Origin: Bacteroidota bacterium
GTDB lineage: Bacteria; Bacteroidota; Bacteroidia; Bacteroidales; Paludibacteraceae
Direction: 5' to 3'
Assembly: GCA_021804525.1 (NCBI GenBank)
Contig: JAJZHJ010000106.1
Coordinates: 1-5,658 of the forward strand
Length of the DNA stretch: 5,658 nt
Shown here piece by piece: positions 1 to 5,565 of this stretch. Every line of letters begins with the position of its first letter. The first letter of the stretch is position 1. The translations under genes and the position numbers were made by a program. The notes below the pieces were generated by a model. It saw only the letters and a list, made by a program, of their open reading frames with translations, was not told the DNA's origin and made no database searches.

Positions 1-564
1 CTGAATTGGTTCGTGCGAACGTGAAATATTGACATGTTCGAGGCATTCGGAGGGGGAAACAGGTGCCGGAGCATCTATCTTGTACCAGACTTCGCAAAAT
101 GCCACATTTCCCGGTTTATAATGCTTCCCGGGAGCCGAAGGATCGGAATAGATCACGTGCAAAGCGGAAATTTCTTCACTGGTTAAGGACACTATCGGAC
201 TAGAGGTAGGAGCCGGTGTTGGAGCACCTCCACCACTAGTGTTGTGAATATGCAAAGCTTCTTTGTCGGATACAGAAATAGCATCGTTGTTCAACAAATA
301 ATGGGTGTACATATAGTCCAGAGCCACTTCCAGTAAATCCCAGGAAGCATCGCGGGAGACAGTAGCAGCAGGGCTTTGGGTACTTCTATTACTGGTGATG
401 GCATACTTCGAATCATAGTCGGCTTGCAAAGCGACGATATTCGTAATTTTGTCGGCAGGAATGCCCCATGCCGTGGCATTGGCAACGCAACGTTCAATTG
501 CATTGGTTTGAAACTCATAGCGGGCTGCTTGCCCAACAGGGATAGTGAATGTTTCTTTGCTCAT
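1..564 (-). CDS. Uncharacterised protein, 5' part only (188 codons, runs off the window)
   Basis: An open frame runs on the minus strand from ATG at 564-562 to the window edge with no stop, and the protein begins MSKETFTIPVGQAARYEF. No signal peptide or membrane segment is visible. Residues 1-105 look mainly helical (for example RDASWDLLEVALDYMYTHYL at 71-90, then VSDKEALHI at 98-106). A Gly/Ala/Pro/Thr/Ser linker follows at about 110-123, then a stretch with beta-strand character (EISALHVIYSDP, VAFCEVWYKID at 154-164). From memory, this layout resembles a family of uncharacterised Bacteroidota proteins with a helical N-terminal part and a fibronectin-like C-terminal part ending in an RGxxGPWS-type motif. 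That ending would lie outside the window, so the match is not confirmed. The start is the first ATG in frame. No strong Shine-Dalgarno and no exact TAnnTTTG box were found upstream. Function is unknown. Confidence 0.8.
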   Translation of the reverse strand, partial: MSKETFTIPVGQAARYEFQTNAIERCVANATAWGIPADKITNIVALQADYDSKYAITSNRSTQSPAATVSRDASWDLLEVALDYMYTHYLLNNDAISVSDKEALHIHNTSGGGAPTPAPTSSPIVSLTSEEISALHVIYSDPSAPGKHYKPGNVAFCEVWYKIDAPAPVSPSECLEHVNISRSHEPIQ

Positions 565-915
565 AACAAGGAAAGGTTTGGTCTTTCTTCAACTTCTCCC
601 CGTTTTTCAAAACAGGGCTTAAAAAATTGAAGACAGCGGTTAATAAATAGGACAACTATCATACGCTCTCTTTCTCCAAAGAGAGGGCTATGTTTTGAAA
701 CGAGTAGTAAATCAAGGGTAATCTTGATCTCATAATTAATTAGACATTCCATAGGCCAAATAAAATAAATGATGTACATGTACCATTGAATCTCTTTATA
801 TATTCATTATCAGTTCATTGTTTAGTAAGAATACGATGCAGTTACATCTCCTACATTCACTTTTTCATCATTCATCCCCCGATTTATTACAAAAAACCCG
901 AAGGTTAAATCATCT
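565..915. other. Non-coding stretch between the partial gene and the 21-bp array
   Basis: No convincing gene was found on either strand. Short frames here have no family-like sequence. It is the leader or upstream region of the minus-strand gene starting at 564. Visible small structures are a perfect 8-bp hairpin with a 4-nt loop at 666-685 (CTCTCTTT, CTCC, AAAGAGAG) and a 10-bp palindrome GTACATGTAC at 774-783. Neither is followed by a T-tract that would make it a terminator. No exact -7 box of the Bacteroidota type was seen on the minus strand, so the promoter of the downstream gene is not located. Confidence 0.5.
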
Positions 916-1137
916 ATCACTACAGTTGAATAACCCAACTGTACAGTTCATTTCCCGATTGCTACAGTTTGGTCACTGAACTGTGCAGTTGCATGTTCCA
1001 ACTGTGGTATTGCGTTACCCAACTGTACAGTTGAATCACTTAACTGTTTAAATGGATCATCCAACTGTGGTGTTTTGTCACCCAACTGTACAGTTGCATC
1101 ATGGAACAGTGCAGTTGCATCATCCAACCTGAAGGAA
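916..1137. repeat. Array of about 10-11 exactly phased 21-bp repeats with core AACTGTACAGTT
   Basis: Units begin every 21 bp without a single indel at 916, 937, 958, 979, 1000, 1021, 1042, 1063, 1084, 1105 and 1126. The core is the perfect 12-bp palindrome AACTGTACAGTT at 937-948, 1021-1032 and 1084-1095. One-base variants occur at 979-990 (AACTGTGCAGTT), and a two-base variant at 1105-1116 (AACAGTGCAGTT). Other units keep only a half-site, such as AACTGTGG at 1000 and 1063 or TACAGTT at 921 and 963. The flank is typically GCATCATCC or GAATCAC. The edges are degenerate (916 and 1126). There are no unique spacers between repeats, so this is not CRISPR. It may be a minisatellite, a phased protein-binding array or a heptad-coding tract. 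Confidence 0.9.
943..972 (+). promoter_or_regulatory. Candidate LytTR-type direct-repeat binding site
   Basis: Within the 21-bp array, ACAGTTCAT (943-951) and ACAGTTTGG (964-972) lie in direct orientation with exactly 12 bp between them. Both match the published LytTR consensus [TA][AC][CA]GTTN[AG][TG], for which 12-13 bp spacing is the known arrangement. Neighbouring units at 922 and 1027 (ACAGTTGAA) miss it by one base. A LytTR regulator is encoded at 2343-3104. This is a consensus match only. The consensus is degenerate, and the tandem repetition makes the two halves non-independent. The site is about 380-410 bp upstream of the start at 564, which is far for a normal operator. Confidence 0.25.
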
Positions 1138-1166
1138 GAATCGGCCAATATTTGTCTTATAAATCC

Positions 1167-1180
1167 AAAGAGCGCTCTTT
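1167..1180. other. Perfect 14-bp palindrome just downstream of the LRR gene
   Basis: AAAGAGCGCTCTTT is a perfect palindrome beginning 24 bp after the LRR stop codon. On the minus strand it is followed by GGATTTAT rather than a clean T-run. It could be a weak terminator or a dimer-binding site. It cannot form a normal hairpin without opening the central bases. No better terminator is visible after the LRR gene. Confidence 0.35.
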
Positions 1181-1203
1181 TGCGTTCCGTGAGTAATGTA
1201 TCT

Positions 1204-2271
1204 TCAATAAATTACCTTGAAAGTTTGCGATTGGGTTTTTACCAGATACATTTGTCCACTTTGTGCCGGTAATATCATACGATCTCCTTGCGAAATAGTC
1301 CTTTGTAAGGGAATACCATCGACAGAATACAGAGTGATAGGTTCACCTGCTGACGTACCATCTACCACGATACCGGATGGAACTGCATACACTTTCTCAT
1401 TGCCGTTGATAACATTAGATATGGCGGTTGTCGAAAATGTATAATAAGAAGATAAATTGCTCCACTCCGGAGCAGATTGATAAGCAGTCAATGCCGGTGC
1501 CGGAACGTACACCGACGTAACAGGATCACTATCGAAGCAATAAATGCCAAGTGCAGGCGGTGTAGGATTCAAACTCGTGATAATTGCTAAATTAGTGCAA
1601 CCATCAAAAACACGATTCCCAATCGAAGTAACTGATTTGCCAATCGTAATATTACTTAATCCTGTACTATAAGCAAAAGCATAATCTCCGATAGTTGTTA
1701 CCGAATTGGGAATCGTTAAGGTTGTAATTGTGCAAAATGCAAAAGCAGATTTTCCGATCAAAATAATGGAACTGGGAAGCGTAATACTCGATAGTCCGGG
1801 GCAATCATAAAAAGCATAACCACCTATCGAAGTAACCAAATCGGGAATTACCATACTCGTCAGTCCGGTGCAATTCTGAAAAGCGCTAGGTCCTATTGAA
1901 TCAATTGAATCTGGTAGTTTGATCGTAACCAAGCTTGTTTTTGCAGTTCCACCATGTGAAAATGAATATTCCGGCAGTTGATTAGCGGGATAAGAAGTAT
2001 CCGTATAAGTACCACCGCTCCCATTGTATGCCGCTATGTTTACGGCGCTAATATCCAATACAGCTAAAGCAGGCATATTATCACGCATGGTGACAAAATC
2101 ACGTGCGTCAATGGTTCCGGTAACAGTGAGATTGGTAACAGTGCTTTTTGCAGTAGATGTCAATAGTGTTGAGACAGTGCCGGCTGTGGCAACATTCACC
2201 GTTTTCGATACTTGTGCTGGTCCTATTAAAAAAAAGAATAAGCAGAGAATGGGTAGAATTGTTTTTTTCAT
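1204..2271 (-). CDS. Exported BspA-type leucine-rich-repeat protein (355 aa)
   Basis: The protein starts with a typical signal peptide (MKKTILPILCLFFFLIGPAQ, residues 1-20) and is therefore exported. Residues 25-105 form an N-terminal region seen in Bacteroidota LRR proteins (NLTVTGTIDARDF, then the NMPALAVLDIS strand). Residues about 115-230 hold five BspA-type (LRR_5-like) units of 22-23 residues with the pattern I-x-L/I-P-x-S-V-x-S-I-G-x-x-A-F-x-x-C-x-x-L. A degenerate cap follows (VTSVYVPAPALTAYQSAPEW, 251-270). Residues about 285-355 (VYAVPSGIVVDG to YLVKTQSQTFKVIY) resemble the type IX secretion C-terminal sorting domains of this phylum, suggesting secretion across the outer membrane or surface attachment. 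BspA-like LRR proteins often bind host or matrix proteins or other cells; the ligand here is unknown. The start ATG (2271-2269) is directly followed by the signal peptide. A GGAGGG at 2305-2300 is too far upstream to be a normal Shine-Dalgarno. The gene lies 71 bp after the LytTR gene on the same strand without a clear terminator, so co-transcription is likely. Confidence 0.92.
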   Translation of the reverse strand: MKKTILPILCLFFFLIGPAQVSKTVNVATAGTVSTLLTSTAKSTVTNLTVTGTIDARDFVTMRDNMPALAVLDISAVNIAAYNGSGGTYTDTSYPANQLPEYSFSHGGTAKTSLVTIKLPDSIDSIGPSAFQNCTGLTSMVIPDLVTSIGGYAFYDCPGLSSITLPSSIILIGKSAFAFCTITTLTIPNSVTTIGDYAFAYSTGLSNITIGKSVTSIGNRVFDGCTNLAIITSLNPTPPALGIYCFDSDPVTSVYVPAPALTAYQSAPEWSNLSSYYTFSTTAISNVINGNEKVYAVPSGIVVDGTSAGEPITLYSVDGIPLQRTISQGDRMILPAQSGQMYLVKTQSQTFKVIY

Positions 2272-2307
2272 AAAATAAGTGTTTTATATTTGTTTATTCC
2301 CTCCATT

Positions 2308-2335
2308 CATGAGGTGATTTGAAGTCGCCCCATGA
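2308..2335 (-). other. Imperfect stem-loop in the gap between the LytTR and LRR genes
   Basis: On the minus strand TCATGGGG (2335-2328) can pair with CCTCATGA (2315-2308), giving eight pairs including one G-U, with a loop of about 12 nt. It sits in the 71-bp gap between the LytTR stop and the LRR start. No T-tract follows, so it is not a normal terminator. It could affect mRNA processing or translation of the LRR gene. Such a weak stem may also arise by chance. Confidence 0.25.
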
Positions 2336-2342
2336 GAAATTA

Positions 2343-3104
2343 TCATATCATTTCCTTCAGTAAAGCTTCTTTTCGGGTTCGTGATAATGGAAGCGCGGTG
2401 CCATCGTCGAGAATCACTTTATCGGAACGTCGGTCAATGACGCGTATCTGCTTTTTGTTCACCAAGTAAGCGTTATGGATACGAATAAATCCTTTTCGTA
2501 ATAATACCTGTTCAAAATGGAGTAAAGGGCGACTGGCAGTTACGCAAAGAGAGGATTTTCCAATACCGTTCACAGTTGATTTTCCGGATTCTTCTTTGTA
2601 ATAAATCTCCGTATAACTTGAGGTTGCTTTGCAATAAAGAATCTGCGTGACAGGAATAAACAAATACTGCTGCTGGGTGTTGATCACCAAGTTATCACTT
2701 TTGCAAAACGAGTAGGATGAATCAATTTGATGAAATAGATTGTCGGCAATAATTTGTTGCAACACGTTGCTCACCGCAACACGCAATTTTTTACCCGAAA
2801 GGGGAAGCGTCAGAAATTCACTAACAGACGATTGAAGAAGTTCCAGAACATGCAGATTAGAAGCATAGGTTGCCATCATTTGAAAACGTTTGGCAGAATA
2901 CAGTTGCATTAATGAGGCAGCTTCATTTAGCTCAAGAGGAAGACCCAGCAACAAAAGATCAAAATGGAGGGAAGGTAACTTTTGCATGGCAATGGATGCC
3001 GATGTAAACTCGCCACAAAGCATCACTTCGGGGCAAAATTCATGAAAAAGGTGGGTTAAGTCATTTAGAGTACTTTCTTTTTCTAGTATTACGGCATTGA
3101 TCAT
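2343..3104 (-). CDS. LytTR-family DNA-binding regulator with degenerate receiver domain (253 aa)
   Basis: The C-terminal half (about 133-251) is a LytTR DNA-binding domain. It shows YLFIPVTQILYCKATSSYTE (147-166), the IHNAYLVNKKQI core (209-220) and the terminal LPLSRTRKEAL (238-248). The N-terminal half (1-115) has receiver-like length and spacing, but key phosphorylation residues are replaced. The acidic pair after strand 1 is Glu8-Lys9 (VILEKES), the phosphoacceptor position in FDLLLLGLPL is Gly54, and the usual Lys of the KP motif is Leu100 (FLTLPLSGKK). Thr79 may correspond to the conserved Ser/Thr. It is therefore probably a phosphorylation-independent pseudo-receiver regulator acting in the cytoplasm. 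Most LytTR regulators of this phylum are encoded beside a histidine kinase of the LytS/YehU type; none is in this window. The ATG at 3104-3102 starts immediately before strand 1, so it is the natural start. The LRR gene follows after 71 bp and is a plausible operon partner and target. Confidence 0.95.
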   Translation of the reverse strand: MINAVILEKESTLNDLTHLFHEFCPEVMLCGEFTSASIAMQKLPSLHFDLLLLGLPLELNEAASLMQLYSAKRFQMMATYASNLHVLELLQSSVSEFLTLPLSGKKLRVAVSNVLQQIIADNLFHQIDSSYSFCKSDNLVINTQQQYLFIPVTQILYCKATSSYTEIYYKEESGKSTVNGIGKSSLCVTASRPLLHFEQVLLRKGFIRIHNAYLVNKKQIRVIDRRSDKVILDDGTALPLSRTRKEALLKEMI

Positions 3105-3170
3105 GTTGCAGGGTCTTTTAAACTATTATATGACAGAAAACCAGATAATCGAAAAGATGTGTAATCGAGA

Positions 3171-3203
3171 TTTATATTCAACAAAATTATAACATTACCT
3201 TTG
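3171..3203 (+). promoter_or_regulatory. Possible divergent -7 box overlapping the LytTR promoter
   Basis: TACCTTTG at 3196-3203 fits TAnnTTTG on the plus strand, with a poor -33 candidate TTTA at 3171-3174 (21-bp spacer). A second isolated -7-like box, TATTTTTG, is at 3332-3339. No plus-strand gene follows: the longest ATG frame just downstream has 17 codons. If active, it would produce a non-coding RNA crossing the inverted repeats at 3245-3311. AT-rich sequence makes chance matches common. Confidence 0.2.
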
Positions 3204-3210
3204 TATTAAA
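3182..3210 (-). promoter_or_regulatory. Candidate Bacteroidota-type promoter of the LytTR gene
   Basis: On the minus strand TAATTTTG (3189-3182) matches the -7 consensus TAnnTTTG. TTTA (3210-3207) is a one-mismatch -33 element separated by 17 bp. Transcription would start near 3175, leaving a leader of about 70 nt before the ATG at 3104. The identical -7 octamer occurs upstream of the TPR regulator gene (5607-5600). The call rests on consensus only. Confidence 0.5.
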
Positions 3211-3244
3211 GAACATTTTCCAATTAAGTTTATATGATACCTTC

Positions 3245-3311
3245 TTTTGCTGTTAAAAAGTCGTTTTTAACAAGTATATGACGTAATCGTTGATTTTAAA
3301 CAGCAAAATCA
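3245..3311. repeat. Nested inverted repeats with alternative pairings upstream of the LytTR gene
   Basis: Three pairings share the same bases. First, TGTTAAAAA (3251-3259) and TTTTTAACA (3264-3272) form a perfect 9-bp arm pair around GTCG. Second, TGATTTT (3291-3297) and AAAATCA (3305-3311) form a perfect 7-bp arm pair around a 7-nt loop. Third, TTTTGCTGTTAAAA (3245-3258) is the inverse complement of TTTTAAACAGCAAAA (3294-3308) apart from one inserted base. The two local hairpins and the long-range pairing exclude each other. The cluster is 35-100 bp upstream of the -33 region of the candidate LytTR promoter, a position suited to operator sites. It would act as RNA only if transcribed from another promoter. 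Confidence 0.6.
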
Positions 3312-3535
3312 TGTGACTTGATGCTAAATTATATTTTTGTGTATAGAGCTGAGAATCAAGAATTAATTAGTTGACCGACTGGGGGGAGAAGAAAAATCCG
3401 ATCAATTTTCAATCGCCATCATTTTTAGTTGCAAATATTCATACTATAGATCATTTCACCAAATAATTTTAATCATTATCTTTCCGAATTGAACAATCAG
3501 GAAGAAATAATTGAAAAATAATGGGGATTAGAAGC

Positions 3536-3566
3536 AAAAAAGTCCGGCTGTTGGGCAACCGGACTT
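3536..3566 (-). terminator. Intrinsic terminator of the TPR/AraC regulator gene
   Basis: On the minus strand AAGTCCGG (3566-3559) and CCGGACTT (3547-3540) form a perfect GC-rich 8-bp stem around an 11-nt loop. It is followed at once by a T-tract (plus-strand A-run 3536-3541). It lies 31 bp after the stop codon at 3597. The plus strand lacks a T-run after the stem, so the signal is directional. Confidence 0.88.
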
Positions 3567-3596
3567 GTTAATGAAAGATATAGTGTATTTTTATTC

Positions 3597-5507
3597 CTAA
3601 TAAGAAGACTCGTCACTCTGTCTCACTTGTTTGTAATAAAAACTGGGCGTGGTACCTGTTTTTATTTTGAAAGCATCGTAAAATGCCGATTGAGAGCTAA
3701 ACCCGACTTTTTCATGCAGCGCTTTGATGGCTTTATCGTATTGAGGGTTTGCCATGATGCGGCATGCTTCGCGAATGCGAAAATCGTTCACAAAACGGGT
3801 GAAACCGCATTTGTATTCCTCATGGATAATTTGAGAAAGGTAAGTGCGATTGGTTTCCATCGCTTTTGTCAAATCATCCAAATTGAAATTAAATTTCAAG
3901 TAAGGTTGCTGATCAATCATATAACGATTTATGCGTTCTGCAATTTGTGCTTTCAGTTCGGGATTGAGTTGGGAACTTGCATATTGAGCAGACTCTTCTT
4001 TTGGAATTTGATTTTGGGATTCGAGTGACAGGTTTTTTATTTCATTCTCGGCAATATGACGGTTCAACTCAACTAATTTCCGATAGGCAACATTGCGCTT
4101 ACGCCATAAAAGAATGACAACCACCAATACACAGAGCAGAAAAATGGCAAACCCGACAGATGCCCACAAGACATGCTTCTGATTGCGAATGGACAATTGT
4201 TGCACCTGAATTTGATGTGTCTTTTTCTCGGTTTCGTATTTTGTTTGCAGTTCCGAAAGGTGATTGAGCACATCCTCATTGACCATGCTATCATTTAGTT
4301 GCACAAATCGCTTGAAAGCTGTCAGAGCCGCTTTGTAATTGCCACGGCTTTCGTTCATTTTAAATATAGATTCATAGGCCAATCGTTGCAATTTCAACAA
4401 TTTGTTGTTATCAGCCATTTTGCGTCCCAATTCCAGGTGTTTTTGGGCTGCATGCCAGTCATGCAATCCCACGTATGCGTTTCCAATGTTAATATGCGCA
4501 TAAATCACGCCTTCTTCATCCTGAATGGCAGCAGAGATTTGTAGCGATTGTTCATATAAATTTTTGGCCGACTGATACTCTTTCAATATCAAATAGTTAT
4601 CCCCCAAATTATTATCCAAAACACTCAAGTAATACTTATCGCCTAATTTTTTGAAAATATTGAGTGCTTTGAAATAATATACATTCCCTTCTCGGTATCG
4701 TTTTTGATCGGACAGAACGTTGCCCATTTCGCTATAACAATTCCCAATTCCTTCTTTATTGTCGATGGCAAGATAGAGCGAAAGGGCCTGATTAAAATAG
4801 GACAGAGATAAAGGATATTGACTTGTATTCAAATAGATAATGCCAATGGAATAGATTGTTTGAGCTAACATTAGTTGATTGTGCATCGATTCTACAAGTC
4901 GTTTTGCTTTAAGGAAATCATCAAGTGCGTTGGTGTAATTACTTTTGAAGAAATAGATCTGGCCACAATAATTCAATGCTTTTGCCTGTAATAGATTGTC
5001 TTTAAGCTGTTGCCCGATTGCTTTTGCTTGCTGAAAATAGTTCAAAGCAATATCGTATTTCGAGATTCGTATATAAACGATTCCCAAATTGATAAAAATA
5101 TTTCCTTTTAATGAGAGACTGTCAGTATTTTGTTCTGCTATCAACGCCCGTTGAAAATAGCTTATGGCAGAATCATTTTGATTGATTCCTCTAAAATAAC
5201 ATCCTAAGGCATTGAGCGATGCAGCCTCTCCATAATTGAAATGAAGTTGAGATGCAAGCTGCCATGCTTCCCTCCCATGTACAAACGCTTCTTGATTGTT
5301 TTTTGTCTCAATATACGAAGCGGAAAGCTGCACTAATAACAACACTTTTGTTGTGCCGGAAGATTTTCGCAGCAATCGTTGCAGACTATCCTGAACGCTT
5401 GCCGATGCTGTAAAAACAACTGTGCTAAAGAATAGAATCAAACAGAAAAATTTATATGTAAACGTTCGATTTTTGCTAATCGAGCCTTTGAAATTATAAA
5501 GAGTCAT
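3597..5507 (-). CDS. Membrane-spanning TPR sensor with cytoplasmic AraC-type HTH (636 aa)
   Basis: Numbering is from ATG at 5507-5505. A signal peptide or N-terminal hydrophobic segment (about 18-37: YKFFCLILFFSTVVFTASAS) precedes a TPR array of roughly seven to eight units (about 93-400), for example NIFINLGIVYIRISKYDIAL and NNLGDNYLILKEYQSAKNLY. A coiled-coil-like stretch (about 415-445) leads to one transmembrane helix (about 447-467, followed by WRKRN, a positive-inside signal). The C-terminal 110 residues are an AraC/XylS-type double HTH: NLDDLTKAMETNRTYLSQII (542-561), then KVGFSSQSAFYDAFKIKTGTTPSFYYK (600-626), with the canonical GFxSxSxFxxxFK pattern. This topology places TPRs in the periplasm and the DNA-binding domain in the cytoplasm, with no kinase or receiver domain: a one-component transmembrane regulator, as found in other Bacteroidota. 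Its ligand and targets are unknown. A TTG-started extension to 5543 is possible, but the ATG fits better and lies about 85 nt from the promoter candidate. Confidence 0.93.
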   Translation of the reverse strand: MTLYNFKGSISKNRTFTYKFFCLILFFSTVVFTASASVQDSLQRLLRKSSGTTKVLLLVQLSASYIETKNNQEAFVHGREAWQLASQLHFNYGEAASLNALGCYFRGINQNDSAISYFQRALIAEQNTDSLSLKGNIFINLGIVYIRISKYDIALNYFQQAKAIGQQLKDNLLQAKALNYCGQIYFFKSNYTNALDDFLKAKRLVESMHNQLMLAQTIYSIGIIYLNTSQYPLSLSYFNQALSLYLAIDNKEGIGNCYSEMGNVLSDQKRYREGNVYYFKALNIFKKLGDKYYLSVLDNNLGDNYLILKEYQSAKNLYEQSLQISAAIQDEEGVIYAHINIGNAYVGLHDWHAAQKHLELGRKMADNNKLLKLQRLAYESIFKMNESRGNYKAALTAFKRFVQLNDSMVNEDVLNHLSELQTKYETEKKTHQIQVQQLSIRNQKHVLWASVGFAIFLLCVLVVVILLWRKRNVAYRKLVELNRHIAENEIKNLSLESQNQIPKEESAQYASSQLNPELKAQIAERINRYMIDQQPYLKFNFNLDDLTKAMETNRTYLSQIIHEEYKCGFTRFVNDFRIREACRIMANPQYDKAIKALHEKVGFSSQSAFYDAFKIKTGTTPSFYYKQVRQSDESSY

Positions 5508-5565
5508 GTTACCGGAATTAAGTTGTAAAGTATCAAATAACAAATAACTTCATCCTCAACACTGA

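Larger units (their letters stand above)
822..1211 (-). pseudogene. Possible remnant of a heptad-repeat coding frame, interrupted by TGA at 948-950
   Basis: Seven bases beyond the LRR stop codon, another minus-strand frame is open from 1211 to 951, is stopped by TGA at 950-948, then stays open to TAA at 824-822. It has no ATG at its 5' end; the only conventional candidate start is TTG at 1148-1146. The N-terminal part reads LLTERKRALFGFIRQILADS. It is followed by seven-residue units in the style LGDATVQ, with a hydrophobic residue (L, F or I) at the same position of every unit. The TGA falls inside an otherwise normal unit, and the next unit (TVQLGYSTVV) continues in the same frame. This fits a decayed gene. 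However, codon positions 1-2 vary while some third positions are constant (codon 2 of the unit always ends in A), which is not what protein-level selection usually gives. The frame may be only a by-product of a DNA repeat whose length is a multiple of three. Confidence 0.3.
3105..3539. other. Intergenic region between the two regulator genes
   Basis: No protein-coding gene is seen on either strand; the only ATG-started frames are under about 20 codons. The region is AT-rich. It contains the LytTR promoter candidate (3182-3210), the nested inverted repeats (3245-3311) and, at about 3340-3539, sequence with no recognisable element apart from a G-run at 3381-3386. The terminator of the upstream gene lies immediately next to it, so the two regulator genes are probably separate transcription units. 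Confidence 0.6.

Noticed and set aside
529..539. Shared 11-mer CTGTTGGGCAA between the partial gene (minus strand) and the terminator loop at 3548-3558
   Set aside because: One sits in coding sequence and the other in a terminator loop, with no flanking similarity; taken as coincidence.
376..630. 84-codon plus-strand open frame
   Set aside because: It is mostly antisense to the partial minus-strand gene and is explained as a shadow of it.
666..685. Perfect 8-bp hairpin as a terminator
   Set aside because: No T-tract follows the stem on either strand and the stem is only half GC; kept only as a note in the intergenic entry.
561..779. 72-codon minus-strand frame upstream of the partial gene
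   Set aside because: Composition is that of translated AT-rich intergenic DNA; it overlaps the start of the better-supported gene, and no domain is recognisable.
774..783. Palindrome GTACATGTAC as an operator
   Set aside because: A single short palindrome in AT-rich DNA with no promoter element beside it; it does not share the repeat core apart from GTAC.
916..1137. CRISPR-like periodic array
   Set aside because: Repeats are contiguous 21-bp units with graded divergence and no unique spacers of constant length; no cas genes are present.
934..1272. Plus-strand open frame across the 21-bp array (Cys-rich heptads, PNCTVxS style)
   Set aside because: It runs antisense into the end of the well-supported LRR gene, has Asn-Cys rich units unlike a known fold, and is most simply the reverse reading of a repeat whose length is a multiple of three.
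3627..4028. 133-codon plus-strand open frame
   Set aside because: It lies entirely antisense to the AraC-type HTH coding sequence and shows no family-like sequence.
5508..5543. TTG-started 12-residue extension of the TPR/AraC regulator
   Set aside because: The ATG at 5507 gives a natural signal-peptide N-terminus and no Shine-Dalgarno supports the TTG.
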